From assembly GCF_000485595.1 (NCBI RefSeq), contig NW_014578244.1, positions 64,559-87,476 of the forward strand: a stretch of 22,918 nucleotides of DNA. Direction: 5' to 3'. Below the pieces are notes generated by a model. It ran no database searches, was not told where the DNA came from, and saw only the letters and a program-made list of their open reading frames with translations. Below, one piece after another: positions 16,011 through 22,918 of the stretch (its first letter is position 1; every line of letters starts with the position of its first letter). The translations under genes were made by a program, and so were the position numbers. Source of the stretch: Priapulus caudatus. Its lineage: Eukaryota > Priapulida > Priapulimorpha > Priapulimorphida > Priapulidae.

Positions 16011-16372
16011 ATAGGGGGAAGAAGGAGGAGAGAGAGCGAGACGAGGAGGGAAGAGGAGGAAAAGAGAGGGCGGGGGGAGGATGGAGGAGGGGAGAGGAAG
16101 GAAGGAGGAGGGGAAGACGAGAGGAAGGCAGAGGGGAAAGGCGGGAGGCAGAGGAGAGGGAAGAGGGGAGGGGGATATGAGAGGACGGGATGAGGGGGTA
16201 AGATCGGAGGAAGGAGGAGGGAGGAGGAGGACAAGAGGGCAGGAGAGAAGGAGGAAGAAAAGGGCGAAAAGAAGGAAACGAAGAAAGAGAGGAGAGGAGG
16301 TGGAGGAAAAAGAGAAGAAGAAGGGAATAGGGCGGGCGGAGAAGGAGTAGAGAGAGAGGGGAGGAGGTGGGT
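16011..16372 (+). repeat. GGA/GAGG polypurine tract
   Basis: About 360 bp with very few pyrimidines, dominated by GGAGG, GGGAAG and AAGAGG words. Triplex-prone. The opposite strand gives a Ser/Pro/Leu frame that is an artefact. Confidence 0.94.
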
Positions 16373-16394
16373 GATTTCCCCCTTTATTGTCCGT

Positions 16395-16702
16395 GAGCGA
16401 GAGGGGACGAGTATCATAGGTTGGATGTATACAACGCTACGCCGACTTACCCCGTCGGCTTTGCTCGTGACGTCGACTATGTGTGCTACGACCACTATTC
16501 GCGGCGACTACGTAAACACACGAGATTCACGATTCGATGCCATGTTGTTTTTTTTGCCACAGCTTTGACTTTGTCGTCTTTTCGACGAGAAAAGTTTGAT
16601 GAAAGTGGAATCGATATTGGATATGCCGAGCCGACGCGCTGGCGGTTGTTTGCTCGAGTCATTGCGATGACGACAGCGATTTTTCTCGGGATGCGAATGA
16701 CA
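16395..16702 (+). repeat. Dispersed repeat, left arm of long inverted repeat
   Basis: It aligns along its length with the reverse complement of 18188-18508. Shared words in order are GACGAGTATCAT (16406), CTTTGCTCGTGACG, GGCGACTACGT, an identical 28-bp stretch at 16536-16563, GAAAGTGGA, ATATTGGATAT, CCGACGCG and CGGGATG. It ends as a GA tract begins. A 103-codon frame covers the arm, but the other arm has frameshifts relative to it, so it is not a conserved protein. Confidence 0.85.
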
Positions 16703-16955
16703 CAAGAGAGAGAGAGGGGGAGAGGGAGATAGAAATGGTGGGAGAGAGAGGAGGGAATAAGAAGAGAGTGAGAGAGAGAAAGAGCGATGGGGAGAGAGAG
16801 AGAGAGCGCGAGAGAGAGTGAGAGAAAGAGGAAGAGAAAGAAGAGAGAGAGAGAGAAGAGAGAGAAAAAGAGAAGGCGAAAACGAAAGAGAACGGGAGAG
16901 AGAGAGAGTGAGAGAGAGGGAGGAGTGAGAAAGAGAGCTGGAGAGAAGGGGGGTG
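16703..16955 (+). repeat. (GA)n purine tract
   Basis: It starts right where the left arm of the inverted repeat ends, as though it were the repeat's simple-sequence tail. GAGA with AAAG and GGG interruptions. Confidence 0.93.
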
Positions 16956-16975
16956 AAGGCAAATTGTCAATATTT

Positions 16976-17155
16976 AACACACACACACACACACATCACA
17001 CACCACACATCTCAACTTCACACAAACACAACACACTGCACACAACTCGCAGTCTCAACACACACACAACAGCCACAATCACACCACACACACACACACA
17101 CACTCGCACACACCACACAGTCCAACGGGCGCACAGTCGCCCACACACAACACTG
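16976..17155. repeat. (AC)n microsatellite
   Basis: CACACA and ACACCACAC words, with ACAAC interruptions. About 10 bp of non-repeat separates it from a GT array of opposite sense. Confidence 0.93.
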
Positions 17156-17164
17156 TTGACACTT

Positions 17165-17482
17165 TGCACATGGTGGTGTGTTGTTGCAGTGCGTGCCGTG
17201 CTGCGTGTGTTGTGCCCGGGTGTTGCTGTGTTGTGGTGGTGTTGTGTGTATGTGTGTCTGTTGTGATGGTGCTGTGTGTTGTGCTTGTTGTGTGGTGTGT
17301 GTTTGTGTGTGTGTTGTGTGTGAAAAGTGTGTGCTGTTGTGTTGCGCGCTGGTGTTGTGTGTGCTCTCGCGCACATGCCGTTGGTGCTGTGTGTGTGTGT
17401 GTGTGTGTCTGTGTGTGTTTGGCTGCGCGTGCCGTGTGTGTGCGAAGTGTGTGTGTGTGTGTGTGTGTGTAGTCATCGTGTG
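17165..17482. repeat. (GT)n / GTTGTG microsatellite
   Basis: GTGTTGTG and GTGCTG words in the left half, purer GT runs near 17386-17420 and 17448-17470. Together with the AC array to its left it forms an extended imperfect complement. Confidence 0.93.
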
Positions 17483-18187
17483 TCAATCTGTGGTATAAGG
17501 GTGCGCTGAGCCACGTGTGATGCGAGATCCCGACACGCACACCACGCCGCTGCAGGTCTAACGTATGTGTTGTAGTGTAGTGTTGAGTTGGTAGGTAGAT
17601 GTTTGTGGAATGAGTCGATGTGCATCGATCACTACACGACTGCACGCATCGAGCGAGCGACACACTATTCACCACTCACTATCACCACCCACACTATCTA
17701 CATCACCAGCACTCACAACAATTCATACGAGCTGCAACATCACCTCCAGCAATAGACATCAAGTCATCCCTACCCCGCCATGCTACATACACTAACATCA
17801 ACACACGTATCACACTACTCGATCTACTTTGACACGACCACACGTATCACACTCATCTATGTAGTGGCAAAGTGCATCTACCCTAGCAGGGGTGTCTCTC
17901 TCCCTTTCTCTTCCCCCTACCACACACCGCACACAAACAGCCCACCATCCATGACACTACACGCTTACACACACAACATCACACTACACGCCACTACAAT
18001 ACAACACCACAAGACACTACCCACAACACATCACCACCACTATCTACATCCACCACACACACTACCCACGGCTACTTTCTCCTACTCTCACACACACACA
18101 CCATCCCACATTCACCACACACTCGCACTACTATCATTACATCCTCCTCTCCCCAACACCCGTTTCTAATCTTCCCTCCCCTCTCTA
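17483..18187. other. G-poor stretch, CAC/ACTA words, no gene
   Basis: The first 150 bp are ordinary. From about 17640 the + strand becomes C/A/T with little G (ATCACCAC, CTACATC, ACACCAC). CACACGTATCACACT is repeated at 17802 and 17839. Thr/His/Ser frames are artefacts of composition. Confidence 0.65.
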
Positions 18188-18508
18188 CTTCTTGTCACAT
18201 CCGGGGCATCCCGGGGAACATCGGCTGTGCATCCACTGAACTCGCAAGCAAACCCGGGCCAATCGCGTCGGCCCGGCAATATCCAATATCGCTCCACTTT
18301 CACAAAAATTTTCCGTCGCAAACAGACCGACAAGGGAAAGAAGGGAGTCGCTGTGGCAAAAAAAACAACATGGCATCGGGGGAATCGTAATTCTTTTAAC
18401 GTAGTCGCCGAATAGGTCGTAAGCCACACTATATCGCGTCACGAGCAAAGCGACGGTTAAGTCGCGTATCGTTATTAAACCTCCAATATGATACTCGTCA
18501 CCCTCCGC
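18188..18508 (-). repeat. Dispersed repeat, right arm of long inverted repeat
   Basis: Reverse-complement partner of 16395-16702, with the exact 28-bp match at 18350-18377 and GACGAGTATCAT at 18499-18488 (minus). Arms differ by many substitutions and indels, so they are old or error-laden copies. Similarity continues weakly inward into the purine-rich (minus strand) sequence. Confidence 0.85.
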
Positions 18509-18890
18509 AACTAAAGAAAAATAACTACAAACAGAGACAACACAAAAAAAGAAACAAAACTCAAAGCACGAAACCGTCCCACTCACCCCCAACACCCCCT
18601 CAACCCGTCACTACAATAAATCGAGCAACCGAACATACTCACAATAACCTTATCTCTTTTCCTCACCTCCTCTCTCCTTCCTTTTTTTCCATAATAAACA
18701 AATAAACAAAGACAAACAACTTCCTCTCCTCTCAACCTACACAAAAAAAGAAACCAAAATCACTATATATATATAAAACACAAAAACAAAAACAATCAGA
18801 CCACAACAACAAATACCAACACACAAAAACACACCCCGCAAAAAATACACACAAACACAACACCTCCACATCTTCCCACACCTCCAACCG
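18509..18890. other. Strongly G-depleted A/C-rich tract
   Basis: About 380 bp in which G is only a few percent on the + strand. CAAACA, ACACAAA and CCTCTC words dominate, and there is a TATATATA at about 18766-18774. It is not a tandem repeat. No frame worth calling. Confidence 0.75.
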
Positions 18891-19020
18891 GATGCGCGAA
18901 AACAATTGTACCTACGTCCGCGATTTGTTCATATCGCACCTCACGCTCAAGCGTCATCTTTGTAACGCGTGCTTCTTCTTGTCAGTAAACACATTCATTC
19001 CGCGTGTGCCAGCAATTGGC

Positions 19021-19240
19021 AAAAGAGCAGCAGCAGCAGTAGCAGTGGGCAGCAGCAGAGCCATGCAGCCAATCATATTAGCAGCACCGTAGTAGTCAGT
19101 AGCCAGCAAGCAGCTATAGCAGCAGCGCGGTACGCCGCTCCACCTACAGCAGCAAGCAAGCAGCAAGTCCCAGCAAAGCTAAGCCACAGCAGTACGTTTA
19201 AACATCCCTCCAGCTCCAGCAGAAACAAAACAACAACTAA
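19021..19240. repeat. (GCA)n / AGC trinucleotide tract, degenerate
   Basis: AGCAGCAGC runs at 19026-19060 are followed by interspersed AGCAAGCAGC words to about 19190. Ser/Gln/Ala frames on both strands are composition artefacts. Confidence 0.8.
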
Positions 19241-19640
19241 CGATGACCAGTAGCTAGCATAGCCCCTTGAAGGCAGCTGATGGCATCTGTAACTATAATT
19301 ACGGCTTACAGGTCCCCCCAGGCATCAGTCGATTACACATGACAAACATTATAGGCAGGGACAATGGACTCCCTAGAGCTCTATGCCCGCACCAGCGCTT
19401 ACGAATTGTTCTATTTGATGCATAGCATAGAAATATAGGCAAATCAGACATAGACTAGATAGCATTAGAGACTAGAGCATGTAGATAGACTATAGACATC
19501 CGGCCTAAAGTTAGCCACGCACCATTGTGACATCATATAGACATGGAGTCGACTAATCTAGGCATAGAATATAGCATCGTGCTATAATTCATAAGACATG
19601 GCATCTGTACATGCATGTAGACTTTAACTCGCTCGTGTGA
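19241..19640. repeat. Cryptic ATAGAC/TAGAC word repeat, gene-less
   Basis: ATAGAC, TAGAGACTAG, GACATAGAC and ATAGCAT recur at irregular spacing. It could be a very decayed tandem array. There is no gene in the stretch. Confidence 0.5.
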
Positions 19641-19770
19641 AATGTTTTGTTTGTCCTGAATGAATGTACTTTCCTTTTCCTCACCACGCGTGCCCTGCCT
19701 GCATGCATGCCTTCCGTCCTTATGTATCCGTTTTCCTGGTTTTTTTCTCTCTTCAATCCCTCCTTTGGGG

Positions 19771-19822
19771 TTTGTGTGTGTGTTGTGTGTGTGTGCGTTT
19801 GTGTTGTGTGTGTGTCGAAGTG
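19771..19822. repeat. (GT)n short microsatellite
   Basis: GT runs with TT interruptions, about 50 bp. Confidence 0.9.
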
Positions 19823-19827
19823 TATAT

Positions 19828-20245
19828 CTCATTACAGGCGTGCCGTTCTTTGCACGCATCATGCCTATGTCGTGCGTGCATTACACGCGTGTAGCGTGTC
19901 TTGCACGCATGCATTGGCCCCCTGATTGCGCTGCGTGTGCGTGTCTTTGCGTGCCGCTGTGGCTTACTGTCGTTGCTATTGCGTTTACGCCTCCCGTTGC
20001 CATTTTCCGTGCATTACTAGGCAGCGCGTTCCGCGTGCTCTTGCCGTTGCGTGCGGCCCTGATGTATGCGTGCACTGCATTACGCGTGTACTGCGTGGTC
20101 ATTACACTCGCGTTCCGCGTGCGTGTCTTGCGTGCCCTGCCTCCGTAATCGCTGTGCATGCCATATACGCCGTCCCAGCATGCGTGCATTACAGCGTGCG
20201 TGATTGTTGTCTTGCGTGCCCTGTGTTATGCGTGCCATTGAATTA
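19828..20245. repeat. Degenerate GCATTAC / GCGTGC word repeat
   Basis: GCATTAC (or TCATTAC) followed within a few bases by a GCGTG-type word recurs near 19830, 19879, 20011, 20079, 20098 and 20185. CTTGCGTGCC and CTTGCACGC words lie between. Spacing is irregular. A 162-codon frame crosses it without a recognisable motif. Confidence 0.6.
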
Positions 20246-20599
20246 ACGCTTCTGGCACATGAGTGCCTATATTCCACCGAGAGCGCGTGGCGCTGCTGTT
20301 GTCTTGCGTGACCGCCACTCTGTGAGTCCCGTGGCTCAATGACCATAAAAGCGTTGCTAAATGGCGTAACGCGGCAAAATAATAATACAGGCACCGTGAA
20401 CACGTGTCATTAGTCATACCTCGAAAAAGCAACTGCCCTGAGAAGTAAAAAGCAACAGTCTCCAGAAAGTTCCCCGTACCTATCGAGCCACCGCGCACAT
20501 CCCAATGATAATTACATCCTAGTGAAATAATTAATCTCGCACGAGGCAAGGCGAGGAGCGCGCGAGAGGGAACACCCGAAGTAGAATGTCCCGAGCACT
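20246..20599. other. Unique spacer, no gene seen
   Basis: One of the few ordinary-complexity stretches in the right third. A TGGCTCAATG word near 20333 resembles an A box but has no partner B box. Nothing assignable. Confidence 0.5.
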
Positions 20600-22200
20600 C
20601 GGCTGTCTCTTAACCCGCTGAGTATCGCTGCAGACTCGTGGTACAGGTAATGCCTCAGGTATAGCTGCAGTATGACTTTGCTGGACCTGCTGCTCGGCAT
20701 GCACCTGATTTGCTTTCACGGATGCTCGGCAGAATTGCTGCGGAGCAATCCGTTCGAGGACTGGCTGCTGGAGTGCTGTTGAAGTGCTGCTGGAGGATGC
20801 TCAGCCCGGTATGCTTTCGGGCAAATCTGTCACTCTGCGAGGATGTCTGTCAGAAGATGCCGGCTTCAGAAAGCTGCCGAGCGCTGTATCTGCTCGGCTG
20901 AGACTGTCCCTGCTGAACGTGCTGCAGGGTAGCTGCTGAAGATTTCTTCCGGCACGGTGATATAGTTTCTGCATTTGGATCTAAGCTGAACCAAAGCTGC
21001 CACTGGATCCTGCACTGCAAGGAATGCTGCTGTGATGTTGCAGCGAGAGTCTCCAGATGCTGCTAAGATGCCCGCTGACATTCTGCTGACTAATAGCTTA
21101 ATGATGTCTGCTAGGTCGATCTAGCTATGGAAAACTGCGTGTGATCGCTAACTGAAATGCTGCGTGCATACTGAAAACCTGATACTGCGGATAAGCTGAA
21201 CACGCGAAGCTGCCATGGATGCTAACGCTGAATGCTGCTGGAATGCTAGCTGCAGGATGTTCTGCAGGATGCGCAGGAAGCTGAATGGCCCAACTGCTGA
21301 CCAGTGCCCCTGCTGCGAGATGCTGCTTGCTTGCTGCTGCATGATGAACTGCAGGGTTGCTTCGGATGCGTGACGTGTTGACTAGGCTTGCCAGCGGAGT
21401 GCCTGCACGGATCGCTGCGGGATTGGCTCTGAGCAGGTGCTGTGGATGTACCTTGCACAGGAAGTCCTGCGATGGATGAGGCGCGTGAATGCTGCCCGCT
21501 GCTCCGCAGGACTGCTGTGCAGGGATGCTCCATGGATTTGCGGCGAGTGGATGCCCTGCATGGATGCGTGCCATGCGATTCAATGCATTTGATTTATCTG
21601 GCACGAGCTGCGATGCCACATGCTGCTAGTGCGATGCTGGCAGGGATGCTGGCAAGGATCTGCATGGAAGCTGCATGGAATGCTGCTGGATGCGCATGGA
21701 TGCTAGACAGTGCGCAGGAGATGTCTGGCAGATATGATGCTGCTATGGATTGCTGCAGTATGCTGCCCTTAGGCCGGATTGTTGCCAGGGATGCCTGCAC
21801 TGAGTGCTGGGCATGGGAGTGCTGTTGCAGTGATTGCTTGCTAGGGATCGTTCGTGCAGTGGAGCTGGCCGCCATGATGGCCGCGTGCCGCTTGATTCGT
21901 GGTTTCAGGATGGGTCTGGCAGAGATTGGCTGCACGTGATGCTGCAATGGATTTCTGCTGGGTAGGCTTGACCCGCTGGCCCAGAATGGTCGGGCTCCTC
22001 GCTAAGCAGCAGATGCGCAAGGGCAGTTCTGCGAAGGATGCTCTGCGAGGTGATTGCTGAGATGTCTGCTTATGAGGATCCCTGCTCTCAGTGTGTAGCC
22101 TGCAGGGATGGCTCCTAGGTAGGTGAGGATAGTGACCCCGCTCCGTAGCGCCCGCCTGCCACGCGTGCTCCGCAATGCAGCAGAACGCTGCTGGATCACT
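20600..22200. repeat. 1.6-kb cryptic ATGCTGC / GGATGC repeat region
   Basis: ATGCTGC occurs at least ten times exactly, and GGATGC, CTGCTG, CTGCAG and TGCTGGA words fill the intervals, mostly in one orientation. Spacing varies, so it is not a simple tandem array. Long frames on both strands (21442-21939 + and 21125-21619 -) exist because the words lack stops. They are rich in Ala/Met/Cys or Ala/His/Ser/Pro and show no domain. I do not call a gene, though a degenerate coding repeat cannot be excluded. Confidence 0.6.
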
Positions 22201-22444
22201 CACGCGAGCGGCGAAGGCAGTTCACGTAAGGTCAAGGTTCGATACCTCTCCGGAATAGGCAGCTCCTAGGACTAAGACACAGAAGTGCAAGGTATAGGGA
22301 GCGAGAGGAGAGAAGACAATAGTCGAAATCGATCACAAATGCAAGCGGCGGAGAGGAAAGCCGCTATCTGTCTCATATTCCCCCAGTTGCTCTACCTAAG
22401 TAATAATCGGGAAGGCCTAATGCTATACAATATAATATTAGTAA
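22201..22444. other. Unique spacer with B-box-like word
   Basis: GGTTCGATACC at 22236-22246 matches the tRNA B box except for one base, but only a 3-bp T-stem can be drawn and no A box lies at the right distance upstream. The rest is unremarkable AT-rich sequence. Confidence 0.35.
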
Positions 22445-22459
22445 TATATATATATATAN

Positions 22460-22490
<31 letters not shown>

Positions 22491-22545
22491 CGCGAGAGAG
22501 AGAGCGCGAGGGATGGAAAGAGAGAGCGCGAGAGATGGAAAGAGA
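22445..22545 (+). repeat. (TA)n, single N, then (GA)n
   Basis: A TA run ends at one unresolved base (22460) and is followed at once by GA/GCGCGAGA repeat. It is the same kind of seam as at 14339. Confidence 0.9.
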
Positions 22546-22918
22546 GATCGCGGTCGCTTGTCTCTAAGCTCTCCTTCTCCCCGCGGGACGCGACGCTCTT
22601 AAACGAGCAATTTTGTTTGGATTACTATAATTGTTCGCCACTCAAAACCGCCACAGCGGGGACCCACCGCCGTCTCACCCTCTCCGCGTAGACTGCCGAG
22701 ACACGTCGCCGCTGAGCAGGCGTGCAACCGGGAGGTGACCGACGTTGGCGGCCGTCTAGATGCGCAGTCAATATCTCTGTTATTTTTGTGGATATTTATT
22801 ATTTAAATGGAAATGCGCGCGTGAATGTTTGGACCAACGAGTAGAAAAAAAATAATAGCAGCAGCGGCGGTGACGACGTGCAGATATTAAGCGGCTGTTA
22901 GCATAAATATATATATAT
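22546..22918. other. Unique right-edge segment
   Basis: GC-rich and CpG-containing to about 22760, then AT-rich, ending in a TATA run at the window edge. It could be promoter-proximal or UTR sequence of a gene outside the window. Nothing inside settles that. Confidence 0.45.

Noticed and set aside
16421-16732. Conserved protein encoded by the arms of the inverted repeat
   Set aside because: The second arm carries indels that break the frame relative to the first, and the best-conserved block includes a T-run, more typical of a non-coding dispersed repeat.
20333-20344. tRNA A box (TGGCTCAATG)
   Set aside because: No B box at a suitable distance and no cloverleaf.
21125-21939. Overlapping long frames on both strands (164 and 165 codons) as possible genes
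   Set aside because: Both run through ATGCTGC/GGATGC words, show skewed residues (Ala, Met, Cys, His) and no motif. Opposed long frames point to composition.
22236-22246. Functional tRNA suggested by GGTTCGATACC
   Set aside because: Only a 3-bp T-stem, no A box, and no acceptor or anticodon stem could be drawn around it.

Overview
This is a non-coding, extremely repeat-rich stretch of eukaryotic nuclear DNA. I found no protein-coding gene I can defend. The reading frames longer than 60 codons lie almost entirely in simple repeats and translate to low-complexity strings (Cys/Val from GTGT, Leu/Ser from CTCT, Arg/Glu from GAGA, Thr/His from CACA). Several are open on both strands and in more than one frame, as expected from composition and not from selection on protein. 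The organism is most likely an invertebrate animal. CpG is abundant inside and between the repeats, which argues against heavy germline methylation. There are short MITE-like elements and degenerate TTAGGG-type tracts. An arthropod, perhaps a hymenopteran, would fit, but that is a guess.

Layout. Bases 1-7.5 kb alternate microsatellites (GT, GACGA, TGCC, AGT, TTG, GTGCG, GA, CAGA, CT/CTC, GGT/GCT) with short unique AT-rich or G-rich spacers. At 7.79-8.04 kb lies a 251-bp inverted-repeat element carrying a telomere-like CCCTAA block in its middle. It is followed by a CTCF-like motif and a degenerate tRNA-Asp-like segment. From 8.56 to 9.98 kb come AC and GA tracts and a 25-copy minisatellite with an 18-bp consensus.

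From about 10.05 to 14.37 kb the window holds two copies of a composite module. In each copy the order is GA tract, 43-bp-unit satellite, a conserved core of about 150 bp, then a GCGTGCGTGG array. A GA tract follows each array, after a spacer in copy 1 and directly in copy 2. A 312-bp MITE-like element with 92-bp terminal inverted repeats lies between the copies. Copy 1 is interrupted by a 25-N gap, and copy 2 contains a triplicated segment that looks like repeated splice acceptors.

From 14.4 to 16.4 kb there are GACGGA, AT, TGCC, CAC/CAG and GGA tracts. At 16.4-18.5 kb two diverged copies of a dispersed repeat of about 310 bp face each other in inverted orientation, enclosing GA, AC, GT and G-poor blocks. 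The remainder (18.5-22.9 kb) has a G-depleted A/C tract, a GCA tract, degenerate ATAGAC and GCATTAC word repeats, about 1.5 kb of degenerate ATGCTGC words, and a TA/GA microsatellite.

No cooperating gene set can be described. The most informative signals are the composite satellite module, the telomere-repeat-bearing MITE-like element, the second MITE-like element, the long inverted repeat, and assembly seams (25 N and two single Ns, each single N exactly at a GA-tract boundary). The many indels between repeat copies could be biological or could be assembly and read error.
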